A program made the translations under genes and the position numbers. This document shows, one piece after another, positions 50,911 through 62,900 of a stretch of 64,000 nucleotides of DNA. Position 1 is the first letter of the stretch; the number at the start of each line of letters is the position of its first letter. The notes beneath the pieces are model-generated. The model saw only the letters and a program-made list of their open reading frames with translations. It had not been told where the DNA came from and searched no databases. Origin of the DNA: Alphaproteobacteria bacterium (lineage in GTDB: Bacteria > Pseudomonadota > Alphaproteobacteria > UBA8366 > Aestuariispiraceae); contig JAWPMN010000001.1 in assembly GCA_033344895.1 (NCBI GenBank), positions 2,860,001-2,924,000 on the forward strand. The letters are read 5' to 3'.

Positions 50911-53900
50911 ATGGCTGTCGATGGTCAAATTCCGAAGCTAGGCTACCAGAATGGGGCGGACGATCAGTTCGACTTCATCAGCGACCAGAATCCTGCTGCG
51001 GCGGATGCGGTGACGATCCCGCAGCCGGCGCCGGGGGAAGCGGTGACGGTCACCGTTCTGCCGGGGCAGGCGCTGCGCGTCGAATTCGACGTCGAGGGGA
51101 CCACGGTCAACGGCGACGGATCTCAGATCACGCTTCAGCTCACCGATGGCAGCACCGTGGTCCTGCAGTCGCCGGAACCGGGGGCGTTCACGGCCGACCC
51201 TCCGCTGCTGCTGACGCCGGAAGGCGCTTTCGATCAGGCCCTTGCTCTCTATGGTTATGACGGGTTCGGCAGCCAGACCCCGAATACCGAGGGCCAGGCC
51301 GACCCCGACAGCATCTTTCAGTTCGGTTCCGACAGCGATGCGCAGCTGACCGGCAATGCAATCACCATCGAAAAGCCGGGCGCCGGTGACAGCCTCGTCT
51401 ATGAGATCGGCCCGGGCCAACCGCTTCAGCTCACCTTCGACCTCGACATTGTCGAAGACATTCTGCAGACGGATGACGATATCATCCTGACCTTCGCGGA
51501 CGGCGCGCAGATCACGTTTTCGGCGATGGTCGATGCGGCCTTTTCCGATTCTCCGCCAATCCTGCTGATGCCGGATGGCGGCCTGATGTCCGCCGAGGAA
51601 CTGCTGGACCTGGGCTCCGACATCAACGCGCTGGCCGATGCTCTGCAGGGCATCGATTCCGCTGCGGGCAATGCGAATATCGGCCCGGTGACGAGCTATG
51701 GCGATGGCAGCGGAGAGGATTTCTCCGGCCTTTCATTGCGGCAGATTGTCGAGCAGCCGATTGCAGTTTCGCCGCCGCCCCCACCGCCGCCTCCCCCGCC
51801 GCCACCGCCCCCGCCCCCGCCTCCTCCTCCGCCTCCGCCCCCGCCGCCGCCGCCCCCGCCGCCGCCGCCGGCGGACCCGGATACCGTGCCGCTGGCATCT
51901 CCGGCCGATTTGGCTTTGGACGAGGATGATTTGGCCGCAGGAACGGATCCGGTGAAGGAGCCGACTGCGACCGCCTTGAATTTCAATGTCAATTTCGGCG
52001 CCGATGGTCCGTCAACGACCGTCAGCCCGCTGGCATTCAACAATGCGACGAAGACGGAACTCGCCAACCTCGGTTTCGAATCCCAGGGGCAGAGTCTGTC
52101 CTACGATATCTCGGCCGATGGACTTACATTGACGGCGTCCGCCGGTGGAAACACCGTGTTCACGGTGACGCTGTCACAGCAGTCGTTCAATCCGTCGACG
52201 AATATCGCTCAGTACAAGGCGGAGTTCGAACTGCTGGGTCCTGTCGATCATCCGACAGCGACGGCCCAGGATGTCATCGCTACCAAGACGGGCAATCTCG
52301 AGCATCTGATCGTCACCGTTACCGACGGCGACGGCTCGACCGCCAACGCCCGCTTCTCGGTCTCGATTACCGATGACGTGCCGGCGATCGATTCCACCGC
52401 GCTGGTCACCGGTACCGGTGTTTCCGGCATTGTCGATGAAGACGATCTGTCGCCGGAAGGGTCGGATCAGTCTCACTCCCTGTCGACGACCGGCAGCCTG
52501 AATTTCGGCGACGGCAAGCTTTATGACATCGATTACGGCGCGGATGGTGCTGGTGCCGGCGCGCCTACTTCCCTGACGGTTTCGGACCTGAATTTCAGCT
52601 TCGATACGTCGACCCTGCCGACCGGTCTGACCTCCAATGGCGACGCGATCACCTATTCTCAGACCAATGGTGTCCTGACGGCATCGGCCGGCGGCCGGAC
52701 CGTGTTCGAGGTGTCGGTCGATTCGGTCAATGGTCAGTACACGCTGACGCTGCATGACAATATCGACCATGCCTCCGGCAATGGTCAGAACGAGACGGTT
52801 CTGACCTTCAAGCTCCAGGGCACGGTGAAATCCAGTGTCGCGGCGGATGCGGTCGACGGTGATGGCGACGCGGCCTTCGCCGCTGATGCTGTGGCCATGG
52901 TCCGTGACTTCAACGTCTCGATTGTGGACGACGTACCTGTTGCGGCGGATGACGACGGCGGCAGCACGAAGGCGGGCGGTGCGGATCTGACTGGGAACGT
53001 TCTGACGAACGATCTGTCCGGCGCGGATGTGGACGGTGCGCTGACGGTGACGGGCTTCACCTATACGCCGGTCGGTGGCGGTGCCGCGGTTGCGGGCAGC
53101 TTCGGCACGCCGGTCGATACGCAGTACGGCAAGCTGACGCTGAACCAGGACGGCAGCTATACGTTCGAGCCGAACGATGTTGTGGACTTCAACGGGGCCA
53201 ATTCGGTCACGGAAGGGATCACCTACACGATCACGGATACCGATGGCGATACGGATACGGCGGTACTGGATCTGACGATCACCAAGGGCCCGTCGATCAC
53301 GGTTTACCCGCCGCTGTCGGGCGATCCGAATCTGGGCACGGATGGTGCCTTCGTCGATGAAGACGACCTGACCCTGGCGCAGGGCGACAGCGATGTCGGG
53401 ACCGACGGGACGGGTGCGTCCGAGGTATCGGGTTCGATCACGCTGGATGTCGGCAATGCGGGCTTCGGGTCGCTGACGATCGACGCGGCGCCGTCGCTGA
53501 CGGCGATGGGGCTGACCTCGAACGGTCACGCGATCAGCTATTCGACGAACGGCACGACGGTAACGGCGACGGCGAATGGCGAGACGGTGTTTACCGCTAC
53601 GCTGACCGGGGATCAGACGAACGGCTTCGGCTGGACCTTTGATCTGGTGGGCAATCTGGACCACCCGTCGGGTGCGGGCGAGAACGTCATCAACGATCTG
53701 GAATTCACGGTCACGTTGACGGATGGCGACGGGGAGACGGCGACCGGGTCGTTCACGGTCGACGTCATCGACGATGTCCCGGCGGTCACGAACAACCAGG
53801 CGGTTGTGGGCACGGCTGTTACCGGGTCCGTCGATGAAGACGATCTGGCGGACGGTACGGACGACACCAAGGAAAGCCTGTCGACGGGTGGCGATCTGGG

Positions 53901-56900
53901 GCTGGCCGGTGGCCGGGATCTGGTGACCATCGACTATGGCGCGGACGGTCCGGCTGCAGGGGCTCCTGCGGCTCTGGGCTATGGCGACATGGACTGGACT
54001 GTGACGGGCCCGACGGGTCTGACCAGCCAGGGCGACGCGGTGACCTACAGCTACGATGCGGGCACGGACACGCTGACGGCGGAAGCCGGTGGTCGCGAAG
54101 TGTTCACGGTCGAACTGAACGCCGACGGCAGCTACACCTTCACGCTGAAGGACTCGATCGATCATACCGATGCGAATAGTCAGAATGTCGAGGGTCTGAG
54201 CTTCGGCGTCTCGGGCGTGCCGAGCCAGGCGGCCATCGACGCGGTGAAGGACTTCGATCAGGACGCGGCGGACGCACTGTCGGGTCAGACGATCACTCAG
54301 AGCTTTGGCGTCGACGTCACTGACGATGTGCCGGAAGCGATGGCGAACCAGAGCGCGGTCGGTACGGCTGTCACCGGGTCCGTCGATGAAGACGATCTGG
54401 CCGATGGGACGGACGCGACGAAGGAAAGCCTGTCGACGGGTGGCGATCTGGGTCTGGCCGGTGGCCGGGATCTGGTGACCATCGACTATGGCGCGGACGG
54501 TCCGGCTGCGGGGGCTCCGGCCTCGCTGGGCTATGGCGACATGGACTGGACGGTGACGGGCCCGGCGGGTCTGACCAGCCAGGGCGATGCGGTGAGCTAC
54601 AGCTACGATGCGGGCACGGACACGCTGACGGCGGAAGCCGGCGGGCGCGAAGTGTTCACGGTCGAACTGAACGCCGATGGGTCCTACACCTTCACGCTGA
54701 AGGACTCGATCGATCATACCGATGCGAATGGTCAGAACGTCGAGGGTCTGAGCTTCGGCGTCTCGGGTGTGCCGAGCCAGGCTGCCATTGACGCGGTGAA
54801 GGACTTCGATCAGGACGCGGCCGACGCGCTGTCGGGTCAGACGATCACGCAGAGCTTCGGCGTCGACGTCACCGACGACGTGCCGGAAGCGATGGCGAAC
54901 CAGGGTGCGGTCGGTACGGCTGTCACCGGCTCCGTCGATGAAGACGATCTGGCCGATGGGACGGACGCGACGAAGGAAAGCCTGTCGACGGGTGGTGATC
55001 TGGGGCTGGCCGGTGGCCGGGATCTGGTAACCATCGACTATGGCGCGGACGGTCCGGCTGCGGGCGCGCCTGCGGCTCTGGGCTATGGCGACATGGACTG
55101 GACGGTGACGGGCCCGGCGGGCCTGACCAGCCAGGGCGACGCGGTGACCTACAGCTACGATGCGGGCACGGACACGCTGACGGCGGAAGCCGGCGGGCGC
55201 GAAGTGTTCACGGTCGAGCTGAACGCCGACGGCAGCTACACCTTCACGCTGAAGGACAGCATCGATCATACCGATGCGAATGGTCAGAACGTCGAGGGTC
55301 TGAGCTTCGGCGTCTCGGGCGTGCCGAGCCAGGCTGCCATCGACGCGGTGAAGGACTTCGATCAGGACGCGGCGGACGCGCTGTCGGGTCAGACGATCAC
55401 GCAGAGCTTCGGCGTCGACGTCACCGACGACGTGCCGGTGGCCGTCGTGGATGTTTCCGGCGTTCAAGGGGCGGAGTCTGTCTCGGTCGATGAGGACGAT
55501 CTGGCCGACGGCAGCGACGCTACTAAGGAAAGCCTGTCGGCGACGGGCAATCTGGGCTTCGGTTCCGGCGATCTGATTAACATCGATTACGGTGCGGACG
55601 GCCCGGCTGACGCGAATGCGCCGACAGCGCTGACGGCCGCCGATCTGACCTTCAGTTTCGACACGACGAATCTGCCGACCGGGCTGACCAGCAATGGCGA
55701 TGCCATCACCTTCACGCAGTCCAATGGTGTTCTGACGGCCACGGCCGACGCCGGAGGCACGGACGAGCGGCCGGTCTTCACCGTGTCGATCAACGCGGCG
55801 ACCGGCGAATACACCTTCACGCTGCAGGACAATATCGATCACCAGACTGCCAACGGTCAGAATGTCGAGGCCCTGACTTTCGACATCGTGGGCGTGCCAA
55901 GCGCGGCGGCCCTGGCCGGAAAGGATTTCGATCAGGATGCGATCGACGGGCTGGCCGGTGCGAAGCTGACGCAAAGTTTCGGTGTCTCGATTGTGGACGA
56001 CGTACCTGTTGCGGCGGATGACGACGGCGGCAGCACGAAGGCGGGCGGTGCGGATCTGACTGGGAACGTTCTGACGAACGATCTGTCCGGCTCGGATGTG
56101 GACGGTGCGCTGACGGTGACGGGCTTCACCTATACGCCGGTCGGCGGCGGTGCCGCGGTTGCGGGCAGCTTCGGCACGCCGGTCGACACGCAGTACGGCA
56201 AGCTGACGCTGAACCAGGACGGCAGCTATACGTTCGAGCCGAACGATGTTGTGGACTTCAACGGGGCCAATTCGGTCACGGAAGGGATCACCTACACGAT
56301 CACGGATACCGATGGCGATACGGATACGGCGGTACTGGATCTGACGATCACCAAGGGCCCGTCGATCACGGTTTACCCGCCGCCGTCGGGCGATCCGAAT
56401 CTGGGCACGGATGGTGCCTTCGTCGATGAAGACGACCTGACCCTGGCGCAGGGCGACAGCGATGTCGGGACCGACGGGACGGGTGCGTCCGAGGTATCGG
56501 GTTCGATCACGCTGGATGTCGGCAATGCGGGCTTCGGGTCGCTGACGATCGACGCGGCGCCGTCGCTGACGGCGATGGGGCTGACCTCGAACGGTCACGC
56601 GATCAGCTATTCGACGAACGGCACGACGGTAACGGCGACGGCGAATGGCGAGACGGTGTTCACGGCGACGCTGACCGGGGATCAGACGAACGGCTTCGGC
56701 TGGACCTTCGATCTGGTTGGCAATCTGGACCACCCGTCGGGTGCGGGCGAGAACGTCATCAATGATCTGGAATTCACGGTCACGTTGACGGATGGCGACG
56801 GGGAGACGGCGACCGGGTCGTTCACGGTCGACGTCATCGACGATGTCCCGGCGGTCACGAACAACCAGGCGGTCGTGGGCACGGCTGTCACCGGGTCCGT

Positions 56901-59900
56901 TGATGAAGACGATCTGGCGGACGGTACGGACGCGACGAAGGAAAGCCTGTCGACGGGTGGTGATCTGGGTCTGGCCGGTGGCCGGGATCTGGTGACCATC
57001 GACTATGGCGCGGACGGTCCGGCTGCAGGGGCTCCTGCGGCTCTGGGCTATGGCGACATGGACTGGACTGTGACGGGCCCGACGGGTCTGACCAGCCAGG
57101 GCGACGCGGTGACCTACAGCTACGATGCGGGCACGGACACGCTGACGGCGGAAGCCGGCGGTCGTGAAGTGTTCACGGTCGAACTGAACGCCGATGGGTC
57201 CTACACCTTCACGCTGAAGGACTCGATCGATCATACCGATGCGAACGGTCAGAACGTCGAGGGTCTGAGCTTCGGCGTCTCGGGCGTGCCGAGCCAGGCG
57301 GCCATCGACGCGGTGAAGGACTTCGATCAGGACGCGGCCGACGCACTGTCGGGTCAGACGATCACGCAGAGCTTTGGCGTCGACGTCACCGACGACGTGC
57401 CGGAAGCGATGGCGAACCAGAGCGCGGTCGGTACGGCTGTCACCGGGTCCGTCGATGAAGACGATCTGGCCGATGGGACGGACGCGACGAAGGAAAGCCT
57501 GTCGACGGGTGGCGATCTGGGTCTGGCCGGTGGCCGGGATCTGGTGACCATCGACTATGGCGCGGACGGTCCGGCTGCGGGGGCTCCGGCCTCGCTGGGC
57601 TATGGCGACATGGACTGGACGGTGACGGGCCCGGCGGGTCTGACCAGCCAGGGCGATGCGGTGAGCTACAGCTACGATGCGGGCACGGACACGCTGACGG
57701 CGGAAGCCGGCGGTCGTGAAGTGTTCACGGTCGAACTGAACGCCGATGGGTCCTACACCTTCACGCTGAAGGACTCGATCGATCATACCGATGCGAACGG
57801 TCAGAACGTCGAGGGTCTGAGCTTCGGCGTCTCGGGCGTGCCGAGCCAGGCGGCCATCGACGCGGTGAAGGACTTCGATCAGGACGCGGCCGACGCACTG
57901 TCGGGTCAGACGATCACGCAGAGCTTTGGCGTCGACGTCACCGACGACGTGCCGGAAGCGATGGCGAACCAGTCTGCGGTCGGTACGGCCGTGACGGGTT
58001 CCGTCGATGAAGACGATCTGTCGGACGGTACGGACGGGACGAAGGAAAGCCTGTCGACGGGTGGTGATCTGGGGCTGGCCGGTGGCCGGGATCTGGTAAC
58101 CATCGACTATGGCGCGGACGGTCCGGCTGCGGGCGCGCCTGCGGCTCTGGGCTATGGCGACATGGACTGGACGGTGACGGGCCCGGCGGGCCTGACCAGC
58201 CAGGGCGATGCGGTGAGCTACAGCTACGATGCGGGCACGGACACGCTGACGGCGGAAGCCGGCGGGCGCGAAGTGTTCACGGTCGAACTGAACGCCGACG
58301 GCAGCTACACCTTCACGCTGAAGGACAGCATCGATCATACCGATGCGAATGGTCAGAACGTCGAGGGTCTGAGCTTCGGCGTCTCGGGCGTGCCGAGCCA
58401 GGCTGCCATCGACGCGGTGAAGGACTTCGATCAGGACGCGGCGGACGCGCTGTCGGGTCAGACGATCACGCAGAGCTTCGGCGTCGACGTGACCGACGAC
58501 GTGCCGGAAGCGATGGCGAACCAGGGTGCGGTCGGCACGGCTGTCACCGGATCCGTCGATGAGGACGATCTTGCGGACGGTACGGACGCGACGAAGGAAA
58601 GCCTGTCGACGGGTGGGGATCTGGGGCTGGCCGGTGGCCGGGATCTGGTGACCATCGACTATGGCGCGGACGGTCCGGCTGCGGGGGCTCCGGCCTCGCT
58701 GGGCTATGGCGACATGGACTGGACTGTGACGGGCCCGGCGGGCCTGACCAGCCAGGGCGACGCGGTGACCTACAGCTATGATGCGGGCACGGACACGCTG
58801 ACGGCGGAAGCCGGCGGGCGCGAAGTGTTCACGGTCGAACTGAACGCCGACGGCAGCTACACCTTCACGCTGAAGGACAGCATCGATCATACCGATGCGA
58901 ATGGTCAGAACGTCGAGGGTCTGAGCTTCGGCGTCTCGGGCGTGCCGAGCCAGGCTGCCATCGACGCGGTGAAGGACTTCGATCAGGACGCGGCAGACGC
59001 GCTGTCGGGTCAGACGATCACGCAGAGCTTCGGCGTCGACGTCACCGACGATGTGCCGGTGGCTACCGTTCATCAGAATGCGGTCGGCACCGCCGATACC
59101 GCGGGCGTGGACGAGGATGATCTGTCCGGCGGCAACGAGCTGATTTCCGGTGCGGACAGCCTGACGGTCGATGTCGCCGACGGGGATGGCAACGATCTCG
59201 TGAGTTCCGGTGATCTGGGGCTGGCGGGCCGCGATCTGGTCACCATCGATTATGGTGCGGACGGGCCGGCAAACGGCGCGCCGACCGCCCTGCAATACGA
59301 TGATTTCGACTATGCGATCAGCGTCACCAGCCCGGCACAGCTGACCAGCCAGGGCGATGCGGTTTCCACCAGCCAGAACGGCAATGTCCTGACTGGTACG
59401 GCGGGCGGACGCGATGTCTTCACGGTCACGCTGAACGGGGACGGTTCCTTCACGTTCGAACTGCTCGACACGCTGGATCACGAGGCAGGTCAGGGGCAGA
59501 ACAGCCTGAACCTGCAGTTCGGTCTGACCGGCACGGTGAAGGATTCCGTTCTCGACGCGATGGATTTTGACAAGGATGCGGTCGAAGGCCTCGACACCGC
59601 AACCATCACGCAGAGCTTCGGCGTCGATGTCACCGATGATATCCCGGTGGCCAAGAACGACCCGACGGTCTTCGCGATCGAAGGCGGATCCACGGTAGCC
59701 GGCAACGTGCTGGCCAATGACAGCTTCGGCGCGGACAGTGAGGGCGCCAGCCTGACCGCCTTCCGCTATACCAATGCGAACGGCGAATCCGCTACGGCAC
59801 CGGCCGGCGATACCGTCACGACCCAATACGGTCAATTGACGGTCAATGCGGACGGGACGTGGAGCTACACGCCGAACGACGAATCGGATCATGCCCCGAC

Positions 59901-62900
59901 CGGGGCGCCGTTGATGGATGGCTTTACCTACACGATCGTTGACGGCGACGGCGACACCGCCAGCGCCGAGCAGCCGATCAAGGTGCGGGACGATACCCCA
60001 ACCATCACGATTAACCCGCCGCCTCCGGGCGATCCTAACCTGGGCACGGACGGTGCCTTCGTCGACGAAGATGACCTGACGCCGGCTCAGGGCGACGGCG
60101 AAACCGGCACAGATGGCAGCGGCAGCAGCGCGGTCTCGGGGACTCTGACCATCGATGGCGGCCAGGACGGCATCGCGTCTGTCGAATTGTCGGTTCCGCC
60201 CGAACTCACCGCCATGAATCTGTCTTCCGGCGGGGTCGGTCTGGTCTACTCGACCTCCCAGGATGGGCAGACGATCACCGCGACGGCCGGTGCCGGTGGG
60301 GCAACGGTCTTCACCGTGGCGCTGACCGGGAACGCGACGGACGGCTATGGCTGGACCTTCGACCTTCTGGACAATCTGGATCATCCGACGGCCACGGCCG
60401 AGGATGTGATCTCCGACATCCCGTTCACCGTGACGGTGACGGATGGCGATGGGTCTACCGCGTCCGGTACGATTGAGATCGACGTGATCGATGATGTCCC
60501 GGAAGCCCGCGATGATGGTGTCTATCGCGTGCAGCAGGCCGGTGGCACGACCAGCAATGTTGTCGAAGGCAACCTGCTGACCGATAACGACACGGTCGGC
60601 GCCGACAGCGAAGGCGCGGCCATCGTCGAGATTTCCTATACCGACGAGAATGGCGCGACGCAGACCGCCGCGGTCGATGCGACCAACGGTGTCACTGTCG
60701 ATACCCAGCACGGGACTCTCACCGTCAACGCCGATGGCAGTTGGAGCTACACCGCCGACGGCGATGTGCAGAATGTCGGTGGTCAGGATGTCCGTGACGA
60801 CTTCACCTATACGCTGCAGGACGGCGACGGTGATCAGGACACGGCCAATGTCGCGGTGGCGATCGGTGACGATGGGCCGAGCATCTACTTCCCGCCGCCG
60901 GGCGGTTCGGGCGAACCGACGGCGAAGGGCGGCGGCCTGGTTGACGAAGACGATCTGAACCAGCCGGGCGACCTGGTCGACGGGTCTGATCAGAGTGACC
61001 CGTCCCTGGTGACGCGTCCGGTTGCGGTGGACTTCGGCGAAGACGGGCCGGCGGCGACCGATCCGCTGGTGCTGCAGGATCCGAATGCGGCGGGCGACCC
61101 GACGGGTCTGATCGCCAAGGGTCTGACTTCCGGCGGAACGGCGCTGACCTACAGCCTGTCGGGCAACACGATCACCGCGACGGCGGGTGGCGACACGATC
61201 TTCACGATGTCGCTGAACGGCAATCCGACGGACGGTTTCACCTACACCTTTGATCTGGTTGGCAATCTGGACCACCCGGCGGGTGACGGCGAGAACCTGA
61301 TCGAAGACATTCCGTTCGGTCTGATCGCGACCGATGGAGACGGCTCCACCACGACGGGCGTGATCGAAATCGATGTTCGCGACGATGTTCCGGACGCGAA
61401 AGACGATGGCGAATACCGTCTGGATCAGGCCGGGGACAGCACCGGCAACACTGTTACCGGCAACCTGCTGATCGACAATGACACGCAGGGTGCGGACGGC
61501 GCGACGATCACCCAGATTTCCTACACCGACGAGAGCGGCAACACGGCGACTGCCGTGGTCGATCCGGTCAACGGCGTCACCGTCGATACGCAATACGGAA
61601 CGCTGACCGTCGGGGCGGGCGGCGCCTGGACATACACGGCCGACACCGACATCGTGAATGTCAGCGGTCAGGATGTCGAAGACGACTTTAACTACACGTT
61701 GACGGATGGGGACGGCGATTCCGATACGGCGACCGTTCACCTGGTGGTCGGCGACGATGGGCCGAGCATCTACTTCCCGCCGCCGGGCGGTTCGGGCGAA
61801 CCGACGGCGAAGGGCGGCGGCCTGGTTGACGAAGACGATCTGAACCAGCCGGGCGACCTGGTCGACGGGTCTGATCAGAGTGACCCGTCCCTGGTGACGC
61901 GTCCGGTTGCGGTGGACTTCGGCGAAGACGGGCCGGCGGCGACCGATCCGCTGGTGCTGCAGGATCCGAATGCGGCGGGCGACCCGACGGGTCTGATCGC
62001 CAAGGGTCTGACTTCCGGCGGAACGGCGCTGACCTACAGCCTGTCGGGCAACACGATCACCGCGACGGCGGGTGGCGACACGATCTTCACGATGTCGCTG
62101 AACGGCAATCCGACGGACGGTTTCACCTACACCTTTGATCTGGTTGGCAATCTGGACCACCCGGCGGGCGACGGCGAGAACCTGATCGAGGACATTCCGT
62201 TCGGTCTGATCGCGACCGATGGAGACGGCTCCACCACGACGGGCGTGATCGAAATCGATGTTCGCGACGATGTTCCGGACGCGAAAGACGATGGCGAATA
62301 CCGTCTGGATCAGGCCGGGGACAGCACCGGCAACACTGTTACCGGCAACCTGCTGATCGACAATGACACGCAGGGTGCGGACGGCGCGACGATCACCCAG
62401 ATTTCCTACACCGACGAGAGCGGCAACACGGCGACTGCCGTGGTCGATCCGGTCAACGGCGTCACCGTCGACACACAGCACGGATCACTGACCGTCGGGG
62501 CGGACGGCGCGTGGACTTATACGGCCGATACGGATGTGGTGAATGTCGGCGGCCAGGATGTCGAAGACGACTTTAACTACACGTTGACGGATGGGGACGG
62601 CGATTCCGACACGGCAACCGTCAACATCGTGATCGGTGATGACGGACCCGGCATCTACTTCCCGCCGCCGGGCGGTTCGGGCGAGCCGACGGCGAAGGGC
62701 GGCGGCCTGGTCGACGAGGACGATCTGGCCAAGCCGACGGATTCCGTCGACGGCTCCGACCAGAGCGATCCGTCTGTGGTCACGCGTCCGGTTGCCGTCG
62801 ATTTCGGCAATGACGGGCCGGCGGCCAGCGATGCCCTGCTGTTCGAGGATCCGAACACGGCGGGCGACCCGTCCGGCCTGATCGGCAAGGGGCTGACCTC

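Noticed and set aside
51772-51870. Sequencing or slippage artefact in the proline tract
   Set aside because: The frame is preserved on both sides and four synonymous codons are mixed irregularly, so it is a genuine coding tract.
53830-59106. CRISPR-like array
   Set aside because: The period is 552 nt, the repeats are contiguous and coding, and there are no short repeats with unique spacers.
52174-62481. Minus-strand open frame of 3,435 codons
   Set aside because: It is the antisense of the adhesin in the same codon register. Antisense stops would require the sense codons TTA, CTA or TCA, which this GC-rich gene avoids, and the repeats multiply the stop-free stretch. The sense strand encodes recognisable T1SS-143-type repeats with a good start site; the antisense product resembles nothing.
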